From: Aricia agestis | Lineage: Eukaryota > Arthropoda > Insecta > Lepidoptera > Lycaenidae | Direction of reading: 5' to 3' | Length of the DNA stretch: 64,000 nucleotides | NCBI RefSeq assembly: GCF_905147365.1 | Contig: NC_056418.1 | Coordinates: forward strand, 8,493,262-8,557,261 | The notes under the pieces: model-generated | Told to the model about the DNA's origin: nothing | Databases searched by the model: none | What the model saw: only the letters and a program-made list of their open reading frames with translations | Shown: positions 40,235 through 53,900 of the stretch, in pieces | How the letters are laid out: each line of letters begins with the position of its first letter | Numbering within the stretch: position 1 is the stretch's first letter | Translations under genes and position numbers: made by a program

Positions 40235-40246
40235 TTAAAGTTATGG

Positions 40247-40560
40247 TTATAGTTATAACTTTAACTTTGACCGGAGAAATTGACAGATGACAGCTGGTCC
40301 AACAAGGTTATAAATGAACGTATGCGGGGTGCTGCTGGTAAAGGAGAACTGTCAAAAATGGTGTTTTTGTATGATGACAGCGTTTATAGTTCCTTTTTTC
40401 GCCACGTGCATTTAAAACCTTATCTAGCTCTATGGTTATGGTTAAATATGGCGTCTTGATGGCGTCCATTTTTAACTTTAACCAAAGATTTGACATTTTG
40501 CATTGTATTTAAAGTTATAGTTAAAGTTAGTTGGTGCAACCCAACTATGCCCAACAACAA
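40247..40560. mobile_element. MITE-like, 'ttaactttaac' ends
   Basis: 'atagttataactttaacttt' at the left and 'agttatagttaaagttagtt' with 'ggtgcaaccc' at the right. The interior 'gctgctggtaaaggagaact' recurs at 13747-13775. Confidence 0.4.
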
Positions 40561-40628
40561 CTTTGAGATACTCTCAATTTTTATTCCACCCGTTCTGAAG
40601 CAGCTGACGATCAAAACTCCTAAGTATA

Positions 40629-40874
40629 CAGGTGCGGTCCGAAGGGGGGGGGTCACAGGGGATATGACCCTTCCCAAAATCTAAGGTAAAATTGAAAAAT
40701 TGAAAAATCTTGCTAAATAATAAAAGGAAATTTCTAGCTATCCCCTAACCACCACTTTGTCCGACCGTAGACAGCTGCTGTGAACCCAGAACCGTCCGAG
40801 GGCGCAGATAAAAAATAGTGTAGTGACTACTGAGTGACCCCCCCCCCCAAATTTCAAGCTGCGACCGCGCCTGT
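40629..40874. mobile_element. MITE-like, ACAGGTGCGGTC ends with polyG/polyC
   Basis: ACAGGTGCGGTCCGAAGG at the left and GCGACCGCGCCTGT at the right, each followed inward by a G or C homopolymer. Confidence 0.45.
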
Positions 40875-41524
40875 ATGTATGGGTGGAATACTATTTAATG
40901 AGCGTTTCTCAAAAAATTTTTACCATTTTCTAGAAAATATGATAAAATAAAAATGTTCAAATATTACCGATTTTTTTTAAATGTCTACAAAATTTGGAAT
41001 AGGGATTGTTTTCAGATATAAAATGTTAATAAATAGCAAAATCTATTAAAACAAACCCGAGGTGCAGAAAATTTCCTATTTTGTTACCTTTACTAGATTA
41101 CGTAAATTGAATGTTGAATTGTGTTATTAGAAATTTTATTTGATTAAATGGGATAATAAAACACATTTTAATTTGTTTTTAAAATATCTGTCTATTTTTA
41201 ACAGTAAAATCTTAAAATATAGGCGGTAATGTTTCCTTTACGTTACTATTCGGCCACAAATCTTTCTCATCTTTACAATATTGAGTCTATTTTATCTTGT
41301 ATAATTTTTTTATACATATATAGTGCAAAAACGATTTATTTTTGTCTTCATCACAAAAACATAATAATATCCTAATAAAATGTTAAAAAAACCAAAGAAA
41401 TATGCGCCCGCTTTTATGGGACAGTAACCAAAATATAATTTAACAAAATAGGATTTCTTAAACTTAGTCTACAAAGTAGTACAAATAATCTGTTATATTC
41501 AAGTGTATCATTTCTCTGTTTCTT
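40875..41524. other. Gene-less AT-rich stretch
   Basis: Nothing recognised. Confidence 0.35.
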
Positions 41525-42245
41525 TACGATCCTTTGGTTAATAAATCAGTATCTGAAACAAAATATTGCACCGTAGGTTAGGATGGGCAGAATACACATG
41601 TCGACGAGTCTGCGTTTCAGGGAGATTGGCAAATCTCACTTCATTAGCGTCTTCATGGACCAGTAGCTCTTCCAGGCGTTTTCAATTCGATGGTTGACTT
41701 CCTTTCCTAGTCTATTGTTAAAGGAGACTATCTGGCCCAAGTAGATATACACGTCGACATATTGTAATTCTTGCCCATCTACCTCGATCCTACGTTTTCC
41801 GCTATTGGTCATTATTTGTGTTTTGGACCGATTCATCGCTAGTCCCACCTCGAGGCTTGCGTTGCTTAGGTCTTCAAGCATTGTTTGTAATTCCAAGGCA
41901 CAGCCTTGTGCGTGTGGTGCGAAGAGAATAATGTCGTCGGCAAACCGAAGGTTTGTTAGCCTCCTGTCACCGACGACAATATCCCTCGTCGCTCATGAAG
42001 CTGCCAGCTTTCGAAATACTTCCTCAAGGACACTTGTAAATAGTTTAGGAGAGAGCGGGTCTCCTTGTTTGACTCCTTTCAGGACTCGGAATGATGGACT
42101 AATGCTGTTTAGTTTTATATTGGCTGTACTGTTGTGGTAGATAATTTTTAATAGATGTGTATGTATGTATTTTCTATCTTTTGGTTGTGGAGGGCTTGAA
42201 ATATTGCTGAGTGTTCAATACTGTCAAAATTTTCATAATTATTAT
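41525..42245 (-). pseudogene. RTE-like non-LTR retrotransposon reverse transcriptase fragment
   Basis: The minus strand reads, in one frame with a TGA inside, VLKGVKQGDPLSPKLFTSVL, then LTNLRFADDIILFAPHAQG with the catalytic FADD box, then LEVGLAMNRSKTQIM, YIYLGQIVSFN and HRIENAWKSYWSMK. This is the palm and thumb of an RTE-clade reverse transcriptase. It starts mid-domain (SIEHSAIFQAL) and decays after 41640, so it is a truncated dead copy. Confidence 0.75.
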
Positions 42246-43524
42246 AATAAAAATCACATAGTCAACACTCTGCCTTACAATTTCCTATTTTGTTACCTTA
42301 TTTTTCTTATATACGTTACCACTCAAAATTAACAAAAAAGGAAGTAACGAATAAAGTTAAATAAACTTTTCAACTTGTATACGCGTACAACTAAAACTAA
42401 TACTTACTCGTTTATTTGACTTACGAAATTAAAATTGGGAGCTTTAATGGATCTTAGGGAGAAATAATAATAATATTAGAGCTTACCTGCGTTTCTTGGG
42501 TAACAAAGACTGGAAATTTTCTGGACCACTATGCTAATAGACAACCTTCTGTTTCCGCACGTGGAACGTAAAAGAAATATCAAAACGAAAATAAGATGCA
42601 TATCGAGCTTAACAATTTTGCCATTATACTAAAACATTTTTATACCTACCAAAATAGACTCCAAAATTTTAAAAAATATGGTCACAAAAAAGGAAATTCA
42701 AAGAGGAACTTTTTCCGCGATACAATAAAAACATTATTTATTAAATAAACTTGTTCTAACACGATCAAATATTCTTTATAAATGATTTATGGTCTTGCAG
42801 CCCTAAATAAATACATAAGTTGTTTCAAAAATTTCCGCAAGGCCTTACAAATACAATCAATTGTTTGGGAAGGTATGAAATTGGGACCCTTCACTTTTCA
42901 TAGAATTTCGACTAGATTAGACCGATTTTCAAATTATTTTATAGTTAATAATTTACTAATATAATTCTGATTTGTAAATGTTTTTTACTGAATTTATTTA
43001 ACTTACTACGTATAAAATTTAAAAGAAACGGGTAATGGTCTATTTTATTTATAGAAAAACATACTTATTTTAAAATGTGGGACAAAGATTTAGATAGAAA
43101 GTACACTTTTTTGAGAAATGCTCTAATTATTGTAACGATTTTCGCTCGATATGAAATGACTTTTTAAAATGAGCCTCCAACATGAACCACCTCCTCTACT
43201 ATTATGGATCAGGCTGTTGATGAAGATTGAAGATGATTATGATCGATGAAGTGCATCTGAACTTGGCATTGGATTGGATTTCAACTCTTTTTTTTGGGCC
43301 AAAAATTAGCCGATAGGAACAAGGCCCCATTTTAACAGGTATGTTTTTTGGTGGGATAACAACTCTACCAAAAATGTTACTGCACCAATACCTTAAACTC
43401 TAGACCTTAATGCGCCGAATTCATTATGAAGTTACGTGTTGACTGTTCGAAGATTGCAAATCATTGCCGACTTGCCGACCTCCTTTTACCACGTAGTTTT
43501 AAGAGTAATAAGAATATGCATGGT
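42246..43524. other. Gene-less AT-rich stretch
   Basis: No recognised gene. The ORFs are short and low in complexity. Confidence 0.35.
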
Positions 43525-43771
43525 CATGGGCGTACCCAGGTTCTGGACCAGGGGGGGGCAAATCAGGTTTTTAATAAGCTAGGTGTTCATAAAGAATAAA
43601 AAATTAATAATTTTTAGTTGTAAAAATATTGTATTGCAAACAAATGGCAAAAATTCGTTTTATTATTTTTATTTTTATAGATGAAAGTACTAGATAATAT
43701 ACTTAGTAGGGACGTCAACATGCTCCAGGGGAGGGCAGCTGCCCCCCCTGCCAACCCCTCGGTACGCCCAT
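43525..43771. mobile_element. MITE, reverse copy of 27818-28152
   Basis: It starts CATGGGCGTACCCAGGTTCTG-like (first 20 bases shared) and ends 'cggtacgcccatg'. It lacks the long polyG and the tandem expansion. Confidence 0.6.
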
Positions 43772-44049
43772 GTGCATGATTCATGAATATACTCGAAATA
43801 TAACAAGACGACGCCCGCAACTCCGTCGCGCCAAAAGTCGTTTATTAAGTTTGTTTTAGCTTCGTGATTACTACTAACATAAAAAAAACTTTTATTATAA
43901 GTAAGTAAGTACATAATATTAGGCTAATATTAATAAAATAATCCATGGTAATCCGACCGTGGCAACTATGGCCGACTCGAATTATTTTATTGACGTAATA
44001 ATAAGAGTCTACACTATTTTCCTTATACTAACCACAGGTTTAGGCATAC

Positions 44050-44235
44050 GAGATGTACAAAAACAAAGTAATAATACTTTAGGGTGTGTATGAGTCATGT
44101 ATAGAGTGCTGAAAGATCAAGAATTTTTGTGATTTGTATGGGAAAGCGCTCCAGCGTCATACATTTTCCTATACAAAGATAAAAAAAATACTCTTTTAGC
44201 GCTGCTATTTTTACAGCGAAACCTATATACTATAA
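44050..44235. mobile_element. ACAGGGTGTAAC-family MITE, decayed copy
   Basis: Keeps 'taataatactttagggtgtg', 'gctgaaagatcaagaattt' and the central 'gtatggg'. Confidence 0.45.
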
Positions 44236-44389
44236 TATACTCTAAACCATCTCATAAAACCCTTCGGCCTTTACCGTTTTTCTTTAAATTAAGATTTACT
44301 AGATGTTGCCTGCAACTATGTTGAACCGAAAGTCGTTTATCGCGTGGAAACCGTACATTTTTGTGGAATATAATTTAAAGGGCATAATA

Positions 44390-44540
44390 ATACAAAGTGA
44401 TAATACTCCAGAGTATGTATGAGTCCCCTGTGTAGAGTTCTTAGTCAAAGTAGCAGCGCTAAAAGGGTAACTTTTTGAAACATTTTTACTGTGAACTCTA
44501 TATAAGGAACACTTACACACCCTAAAGTTTTGTTACACCC
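44390..44540. mobile_element. ACAGGGTGTAAC-family MITE, internally deleted copy
   Basis: Ends with 'gttacaccctgt'; directly abuts a family A repeat. Confidence 0.5.
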
Positions 44541-44544
44541 TGTG

Positions 44545-44595
44545 TAAAAACGGGACCCTATTACTAAGACTCCGATGTCTGTCCGTCTGTCTGGC

Positions 44596-44630
<35 letters not shown>

Positions 44631-45021
44631 CTGTCTCCAGGCTGAATCTTAAGAACCGCTATAGAACTTCTGAAATATTCACAGATTATGCATATCTGTT
44701 GACGCTATACTATAACAACAAATACTAAAAACAAAATAAATTAAATATTTATGGGGGGGGGTATATAAATTAAATATTCCCATACTAAAAATGTGTTCTT
44801 TTTTCCTATTTTTTGCTTTATATCAACAATAGCAACAGGTGAGCTCTTGAAATGTTCACAAAATATTTAGTTGTATTTATACTTTAATAATTGATGGCAA
44901 AATTAAAATAAACTAAAAAATTAAGGGGGGGCTCCCATACAAAAAATATTTTTTTGGCTATTTTTACTCTATAATGGTACGGAACCCTGCGGGCGCGAGT
45001 CCAACTCGCACTTGGCCGATT
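44545..45021 (+). repeat. Interspersed repeat family A, long copy
   Basis: It runs from 'aaacgggaccctattactaa' through a long CTGT run to 'gggctcccatacaaaaaata' and the terminal 'ctcgcacttggccgat'. This is the best uninterrupted reference copy in the window. Confidence 0.65.
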
Positions 45022-45640
45022 ATTATGTAATTGCAAGTTTTATTATTGCAAGGACGGTTAATGAGTATACTCTATATTATTATATTATGCTAACACTAAC
45101 AATTGTTTTATTTTTTTCAGGAACCCGATTAAGATGAACGACATTCAAATCCACCAGTTTCATAACAAATCAACTTTTACGTTATTTTACAGGCTAATAA
45201 TAATAAAAATATCTATTCAAATACTGTGTTTCTCTTCACCCATTTTTCGATCATTGTATCACCAATGTATTTACAACTACACGAACTTTGTAATTTTATA
45301 AAAGGTAAATTAAATAAATTTACTTTATCTCCACAAAACATACATAGCAGTAAGCACTAGTTAGAATGCTTGTTATAAAACGATATAATGAAAAACAATA
45401 GGCTCATATTTCGCAAGCATCAAATTACTTTAAAGTTTAGGTGTATTCTAAAAATATAAAAAAATGCACTCACTGCAATATCGAATAAATTAGTTATAGT
45501 TTTAAATTATATGTATACTTACTACCCTCTTAGAAAACTTAGCCACACCACGTTTAAAAATTATGTTTGTCCTTGTCTAGCAAGGTACTTTTCCGTTGCA
45601 TCAGACAAGGACAAAAAATGATATACTCTTTTGTCCTTGT
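45022..45640. other. Gene-less stretch with an isolated acceptor-like site
   Basis: At 45119 'gttttatttttttcag' precedes GAACCCGATTAAG, a good acceptor on the plus strand, with stops in two frames within 20 bases and an AATAAA near 45312. It could be the last exon and 3' end of a plus-strand transcript converging on Slmap. 'tttgtccttgtct' inverted copies lie at 45568-45640. Confidence 0.3.
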
Positions 45641-46062
45641 CTACGAGGAATATAAAATGAAACATGTTTTTAAACAAATCAATATTATTTTCAATTAATT
45701 TATCAGTACATCCACATTGAACGCCTTATTTACTTTATATAAAACGAAAAATCAATCGACGCATTAAAATGAAACATAAGGGACATTATATTATAGTCTA
45801 TTTACAATCAGGTGGTATAAACACAAATAAAACATCGAACATAACAATAATCTGTGCAACAATGAAATAATAAATATTCTCAAAAGAGTGTTCCAACGTG
45901 GTAAAGTTAATTCTAGAGATATAATTAATCATTTGTTAGTAATACATATCCGTTACAAAATTATCTATTGGCCTTCACATCACAGGGAAAGCGAACCCGA
46001 GCCGAGCGTCGAAGCTCGCGCGGTCGGTGAGTGAACCACCAAATATACGACTATCCACATTA

Positions 46063-46068
46063 TTTATT
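46063..46068 (-). terminator. Candidate polyadenylation signal for Slmap
   Basis: AATAAA on the minus strand, about 1.26 kb downstream of the Slmap stop codon and the first canonical hexamer I saw there. Position as the real 3' end is unproven. Confidence 0.3.
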
Positions 46069-46284
46069 AAAATTTGAAATCGATTGCGCGCATCGATAAC
46101 TGCATAATTTAAAAATCGATTACGCACATCTATAACTGCATTCGAAACACCTCAAGCGTTTCCTGTTCGAAACCGTGGACGAGGAATTACCGTGTATCAT
46201 CTAAACAATAAGATATCGACGTCCAAGCGACCGGCTTAATAAAACGATTAGCATAATTCAACTAAGGATAGATCGTTACATTTG

Positions 46285-46465
46285 TCAAGGTGCCTATACA
46301 CGGGACAATTTGTCGTTTCGATCGATCGTCAAGAAAATCGTCCAATCGATCTTTTGAACGTAAAATCGTTTGCGATATTGCTACACACGTACAATTTGTC
46401 GTTCGATTTTAACATCGAGGAGATAAATCGTTACGATAATTGTCCCGTGTATGGCCACCCTTACG
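46285..46465. mobile_element. Palindromic MITE, 'tatacacgggacaatt' ends
   Basis: 'gcctatacacgggacaattt' and 'ataattgtcccgtgtatggc' are mirrored ends, with cgatcgatcg-type interior. It would lie in the 3' UTR of Slmap if the transcript reaches 46063. Confidence 0.6.
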
Positions 46466-47099
46466 TATAAAACAACTAAACAGCTCATTAATATTAACTG
46501 AATATCCTACAAGAAATCGATCCTTCACGGTATAACATGACAATTAATTTAAAATTATAAACATAATACTCAAAACAACTAAAACTTTAGGAGCTGCTAA
46601 ATTTTATACAAAACGAACGTAATACCAATTCTAGTAGCGCCACTCGAGAGAGATGCAATACGTACATCGTTAGAGACTAGAAAAATGCAAAAGATTTGTA
46701 ACAGACGTGAGCCCGCATCGGAGTTCCCACACACTTACATTTATACGAGTGATATGTGTAGTTTATTACGAACCGAGCGATATCGCGACAGCCGAGTTCC
46801 GACGACCGGCGAACTCCAATCTCGATGAACACAGTTACAAATATCAACGAACTATCAACAAGAGGGAAAAGCTTCCGACTTCAGTCGACTCGAAAACGTC
46901 CTAACAATAATTTAGTACGACTCAACAGAGCCGGTAGGCCTTAAGAGTAACAATAATTTACAGTATTATGGCAGACGAGTTTATCGATAGTCACGTACAC
47001 CCGAACGGCACTAGTGACGCAACGCGGAGCCACGCTTTTAATGGCACTTTCTATACAATTTCATCGATCAAAACCGCACCTCGCACCGATACAAAGCTC

Positions 47100-47328
47100 G
47101 TAAAATATAAAATTACAATTCATTGAAAATATTATATATTAATTTGTCTAGACTATAATACGTCGGCCTCGGGAGGAAAGTCGTTTCACGGGCGAGAATT
47201 TGCAGCATATAGGAGCGGCCTCATCACATAACATCTTCGCTCGAAACATATACAATTTGGTTAATCGCGAATTTACAACCCGTCGCATATCGCTACTTGT
47301 ACCCGGGCGGGTCCCAGGTGGCCGTCAA
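47100..47328 (-). other. Probable proximal 3' UTR of Slmap
   Basis: Directly after the stop codon; no repeat recognised and more GC-rich than the DNA further downstream. Confidence 0.4.
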
Positions 47329-47964
47329 TCAGGAGGCCTGGGGTTGGAGGAACCACACGAGCAGGGCTGCGAGGATGGGCAGGGCGACCACCAGGTAGCG
47401 GGTGATGTCGGGGCCCTGTCTGCGGGCGAGCTGAGCTGCCAGCCGCGCGCGCTCCGCGTTCACCGCCTCCCAGCTCTCCTTCACCCGCACCAGTTCCTCC
47501 TCTAGCGCGTGCAGCGTTCCATTGTTGAGCGTCACTTCCAAACGCTTCTCGTCGTCTAGCCGCACGTACTCGTCGGACTGGTCGGACGCGACGTTGATCT
47601 CCGTCGCGACGGAGTCCGTCTCCTCGTCGTCGTCGTAGTTCAGTTGGAATATCTCGTCGATCTCCTCCGATATTCTCTTCGCGTCGAGTTTCTCCTCTCG
47701 CAGGTCCTCGAGCGAGGCGGACGTTTCCACGGCTTTGTCAATGCCGGTGTTTTTTCTCTCGATCGTCATCTCGAGGTACTCGATCGTCTTCTCCCGCTCG
47801 AGCAGATCTTCTCGAAGTTTCCCGATGACGGACGTGAGGTCGTCGACGTCGGCCCGAGTGGGTCGGAAGGCGAGCTCGGCCTGCATCTCGGCGGCGCTGG
47901 ACGCTAGCCTCTGTATCTCGGCGATGTTCGCCTCCTCCGCCACCGTCGACCTCGCCAGCTGCTC
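47329..47964 (-). CDS. Slmap: Slmap terminal exon: coiled coil 4 and tail anchor
   Basis: 211 codons and a TGA at 47329-47331. It begins EQLARSTVAEEANIAEIQRL, passes an acidic insert (EEIDEIFQLNYDDDEETDS) and a last heptad region, and ends with a single hydrophobic helix (YLVVALPILAALLVWFLQPQ) four residues or fewer from the C-terminus, as expected of a tail-anchored membrane protein. Family SLMAPs have the same C-terminal anchor. Confidence 0.9.
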   Translation of the reverse strand, partial: EQLARSTVAEEANIAEIQRLASSAAEMQAELAFRPTRADVDDLTSVIGKLREDLLEREKTIEYLEMTIERKNTGIDKAVETSASLEDLREEKLDAKRISEEIDEIFQLNYDDDEETDSVATEINVASDQSDEYVRLDDEKRLEVTLNNGTLHALEEELVRVKESWEAVNAERARLAAQLARRQGPDITRYLVVALPILAALLVWFLQPQAS

Positions 47965-50900
47965 CTGAAATATTAGACGGTTTGATTGTAATATCAGTAA
48001 CGAACTACGTTTTATTATGTATGTAAATAAACAAATCTCTTTTAAATATTTTTCAACATACAGCAAAAGTAAGTTCTATCACAATTACGGTAACTTTCCG
48101 ACAGTATATCTATACCGTCACTGGAACATCACATCACGTGCACCATATCACCCACCTGCAGATCAGCCAGCCTCGCTCTAACGGCGACGGCGTCTTCAGC
48201 ATCAGTATCCCTCACGTCGCCGGCAGCGAGCAGCTCGTCGCGCGCGGCCCGCAGCTGCGCGTTCTCGGCGCCGCACGCCGCGACGCGCTCGCGCAACACG
48301 CGTATCTCCTCGTTCAGACCGCCCATCACGCGGAGTATGTTCGCCATCTCGACTGCCGCTTTACCCTGGAATAGTAATGATAGTCAAAAAATATAGACTA
48401 CGCTAAGGAGTTCGAGAAAAATTTATGGCATAGAAACAACATGCGACATATTAATAAATAATATCATTGGAAAGGTGTTTTAGTATTTTAAGGGCGAGCG
48501 CTAATTTCAGATTAGACATACTATTGCAATACAACATATTTATGTGTGCTTATCTTCGTGTGTTCTTTACATCAATATTCTGTCTTGCTTGTTCTAACAC
48601 CTGTTGGTGGGTATAAAAAAATATGGATTACGCAACAAATAACTATATGTATTTGAATCTCATTCTGCAAATTCGGTTCAGTAGTTAATTAGGCGTATGT
48701 ATGTTTGTTCCACCATGAACAAGCAACATAATTTCTGCTAGAAACGACATCCTTCCATCTGACTTCAGCATAATCGGGAAAAAACTGGAAATACAAAACA
48801 CTCACAGAATCTTCTTTGCTATCTGAATCGTTGAATTTTGAGTTGGCATTGTTGTCCGGTGCCATTTCACCATCCAAGTTACTCGAGGACTCCGTCTCGT
48901 GTCCTGCATCTAAAAATAACAAGTATAATAATCTTTTAGTTTAACAAGTCTGATGTTTAGCTCTATACTTACTAGGTATTGGGTAATACAGTTCTCTATT
49001 TTTTCCAATAAAAAGAATAACACTTCATAATACATTGAGAGATTGTATGTTTTCTAGTCTGGTACCTTGGAAAAGTTGCTTGACAGATAAGGACAAAACA
49101 AACATTTGAATAAGCAGTCACACTATAGAGTCTAGTTATTTTAATATAAAGGAAGTAAATACTATAAAATTGTCTAAAAAAATATACTAATTGAATTCAT
49201 ACCATTATTCAGTCTAGAGTTCTTCTCGTCGTCTGTGCACGAGTCTGTGTCATTTGGCTTTGCTTCTACGACATTTTCACTCTCAGTCTTTATTTCTGTA
49301 ATCACCAAAATAATAATGAAATAAAATTATTTTAAAAAATTATGCGAAAAAACATTATAATACACCATTTGACCCTTACACATGTAAATATGCAGTATAA
49401 GTTTTTAATTTCATAAGTAACTTACCAAGATTGTCTGAGTTAAAATTATTTGATTTCAATATTAATTCGATTTCTTTGGGAGATTTTCCATCGGCGGTTA
49501 TCGATTTTATTCCCACCTGTAATGAAAAATAAAACTCCATTGTAAGAAACAATATCAAGATCATCGTTAGAAATAGTTTTAGTTAGCATAATATAATAAT
49601 AATTTACCTAACTGGGTAAGTGTCGATATTAAGGCCTATTTCCAGTTTCCACATTCAATGTCCAACATGGACAATCATAGACAATGAATATGTTATCCAC
49701 ATATTATGATAATATGTTAGAATATGTTATCCCTCTACACGTTAATAACTTAGAGGTGACATAATATTATATCAAGAATAGTATACTACATTAAGGGCCT
49801 GTTTCACCACTTTCTGATAAAGTGCCGAATAGGCTATTCACAACTTTTTTGACAGATTCTCCATACTTGATCTGTCAAGTTAATTGGTGGATAGCCTATT
49901 CGTCACTTATCAGGAAGTGGTGAAACAGGCCCTAAATAGTACAACTACTTATTCACCTTATTCAGTAAGTTCTGTGGTAGGAGCAGCTTGATGTAGTCTG
50001 GCAGCGAGAGAACAGCGTCTTCTAGAGAGCCGCCCTTCTTGGCCTCCTGAAGCTTGTTGCTGTCCGTGCAGACAACTAGGATCTTCGCCTCGCCGTTTTG
50101 TACTGAGTACTGAAAACACACAAAATTTATTAGTAGTCTCAGAATTTTGAAATTAACGTTTTGTCTATAAACAATCGGTCAAGTGCAAGATCGCTCGGTT
50201 AAGTTACTACTAGGACGACACACGAATGGTTCCGTGCCATTGACTAGTTAACAACAGTACAGTCATTTAGAACCTATAGCCATTTTTGATTTGGCCTGAG
50301 ATCTAATGCAGGATTTCATATTTTTAGAGGTTGTAGCAACTTGTCTCTAAAGATATATCATAAATTTACGTCGTCTGTATTTCTGTGTTACATAACATTA
50401 TAAATCATTGTATACAAATATTAACTGTTAAATAAATAATCTTACCGCGAGAGGCAGATGTTTTCTCAGCGTGAGTTCCCGATCCTCCGCGGCCGCAATC
50501 GCCAGCCGCGCCGCGCACAGTTTGCGCTCGCACCGCGTCGCCAATTTCTGAACATAAACCGTATTATTCTATTACCTTTACGTGCAACTATAATGATATC
50601 TGTGGATTAGGCTGCAGTGAAATAACTTGGTGTATTGTCAAAAATACCATTTCTTCTGGCTTCGCTGTACCGGGATAAAATTCGAGTAATCCGATTTTAC
50701 GAGACGATAAACGATAAAGTATATTCGAGCGCATTTAATACGCAACTCGTTTGTCTTTGTAAACATAGTATTCCTTACAAAAACTGCGTGTCTACATTTA
50801 TAGAAAGATTTATTGAAAATTTTGTTACATAATTCCTTACTTTATTAACAACCCAACCAAATGACGTAGGCCTGGCAGCTATGAATCTCTTATACGATAC

Positions 50901-53900
50901 CTGTAGCTCCTGCAGCGCGTTGTTGGCGGCCATCCGGAGCGCGTAGTTGTGGTGGTGCAGCGCGGCCACCTCGCGGTTGCGCCGCTCCACCTTCTCCTCT
51001 AGCGCCAGGCGCTGCTCATGCGCCGTACGCAGGCTCTCCAGCGCCACCTCCTGGAAATTCAAGAGTGAATCAAACGCATTAAATAAAAAACTTGACAGGT
51101 GTCAAGGGACACCCGGATGGAACGAAGTTATCTTATGTGAGTACAAAAAACCTGCATACATTCAACATAAAAAAAATCGTCGCTACACCACACTGTTCAA
51201 TGCGAAATAGAAAGACGAAACGAAAATAACTTGCTTTCTATGAGAGGCAGAGAGAGAAACACGCGCTACCGCACCGCTAACAATGCGACGTCACAACGAC
51301 ACAAAAAGTGTCGTTACAACTTTTCGTCTTAACTTTTTCTGTCTAGCCCCCTTTCGCAACGCGCGATAAGGAAAGTCCCTCAAAGAAAGATCTTCAAACA
51401 GAAATAAGTGGTACTATACTCTCTCCAACATGTGAAAGGCGACAAATACAGTTTCTGTTCACGTGCATATTAAATGGTGTATACGATTCTCAACGACATC
51501 ACGTAATAAAATGATAAAATTCGACTCTTAATAAATACTAGCTGCCCATTGACCAGTAACCAGACGCTGCTATTTAAATACAATAAAATTACAGCTTCGA
51601 TGCAGTCCACACCCAATCAAAAAACTACTTTATAGTTTTATCACACCAAGACTATATCTGATGTATCTAAACTGTATTAACTTTTGAAATAGCCAAATCT
51701 AGGTACAGTAACTGCTCAAAAAGTTGTATACGCCATCCAAAATCCTGCTGCATACCTGGTAGTTGCGCTTGTCAGTGAGCAGGTCAGCTATATGGTGCTG
51801 TTCCGGCGCGCGGCCGGCTGCCAGCATGTGCTCGAGCGTGTGTACTCGCATCAGCAAGCGCTGCTCGCCGACAAACAGCTCCCAGGACGCCGCCGCCTCC
51901 GCCCGTGTCTTTTCCACGCACTCCCGTAGAGTCCGAAGCCGACTTTCGAGCGCCGCCTCGCGTTGTATCGCTTCCTGAAATTATTGTATTGATTTTTTTT
52001 TTTACATAAAATAAGGGGGCAAACGAGCAAACGGGTCACCTGATGGAAAGCAACTACCGTCGCCCATAGACAGCACTAGAAGAGCTGCAGGTGCGTTGCC
52101 AGCCTTTATGCACGGTTTTGATTTTTATACAAGGTGTTATTTTTATAATAATGGCACATTATGACATTGTTTTAGAATATGAGGCTTCTATAATTTATAT
52201 CTACCATTAAACACAAGTTTGCTCATATTAGGGTAACTATACATAACTCACAACAAAACACATGGAAATACACAGTGCACACCCAGATATAATATGAGGT
52301 CCCGGACATATTTTAATATGGATCGATAAAACTGGAGGGGGTAATCGGAGTGTGGCGGTAAACGCCACAGTCCAGCATCGCGCTATCAATAGTGCGACGG
52401 TGTGTGTACAAAATATTATACCAATGACTAGTCAATATCTGATTGCGATCTTCTAATAATGATTTGTCTGATTACTTAGACCAATAAAGACACTTAAGAA
52501 TTGCCATTTTTACAGAGCGAACTTAATGATGTGGACTGTATCAACCACGCATTTATCTTATCAGTTGACGTTACCTGTACGAAGTTATTGAGCTGGTATA
52601 TCTCCTCGAGGTGCAGGGGCGTGGTCATGGTGGTGGTGACGGACAGCTTGGCCTCGCGACCGTCCGGGTGGTACAGCTTGAGCAACGCTATCACCGGCGG
52701 GAACGTGTTCTGGAATTCACGACACATTTATTAGGGATTTTATTTAAATAAAATTGATTTATTTCCTAAAATGTACCATCGAGGAAATTTATTTCTAGGC
52801 AGATGGGGAACCTACGTTAATTTTTTCTTTGGCTTATGTCAATTCAATGTTAGCTGTGATCGATTGGCTGGGTTTGACATAAAGCGACCAAACTACGTAG
52901 GTCCCCCATCTGCCTAGTCATCAACTTCTCTGATAGTACATATTCACCTCGTAGTGTGTAAACTCTAAACACACTAGGCCGAAAATACGCGGCCAAAATT
53001 CCGCATGATTACGCCTGAATTGCGCTACACATATAGAATATAACGCGACGTTATTTCGGCATGGTATGCCATCATTAATTTAAAATACACAGGCGTAATC
53101 AAGCCGAACTTCGGCCGCGTATTATTGGCCTAGTGTGTTTAGACACTTGCTACCAAAAATGTGTGTATGGTTCATACAGACGTTATATTTATAAAATGTT
53201 TTCTCTTGTCTAATATTATGTTAGGAAAGTCTCAAACTTAGTGAGATTTTATTTTTTAGGTGTCAAGTGAATGATAAATATTAGTCAAGCTTTTAATATC
53301 TAGATTTATACTACCTGCAACAGCCTGACAAGCTCATTAGTCATTACAGTTTCAATATCAGGTAACCTCCTATATAATCCTACCCCTTGAGTGAAAACAT
53401 TTCCTTGTTTTCGTCAAGCTTCAAACATCTTTAACCGCACTTCCCTGCAATATCTCTATTTACCAAATAATTCAGTGTTTGGAAAGGGTAGAATAGAACT
53501 CTCTTATTTTATCAATTATAAATATTAAATTAAACACTGAGTGAATATTATTTAGTTGCTAACTGACGAACGCAACATATTTTGTTATAATTTTTTGTTC
53601 TCATGTAAGTGACATATTGTAAGTCTTAATGAGAATAAATATCTTTAAACCTAAACCTAAACCTACCTGATAAACTAGCTCAGACACATCAATCATCATA
53701 ACTGAAGACGTGAGTGGAAAAACCAGGTAAGTAACAGTAAAAAATTGCCCTTTTTTGATAAATGGAGGCTTTAGGGCAAGAAAAATGATTTGAAATAAAA
53801 AAATTGTTCATTTCATGTGTAGCCAGATACATTAGCCAGGTGATGAAGTAGATAAGTTAAAAGGTTTGTTCAAATTATAAGGGAAAAAAAATGAGTTAGG

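Noticed and set aside
45120..45300. Single coding exon from the acceptor at 45119 (MNDIQIHQFHNKST...)
   Set aside because: The frame is open but its composition is AT-driven with no conserved features; kept only as an acceptor-like site.
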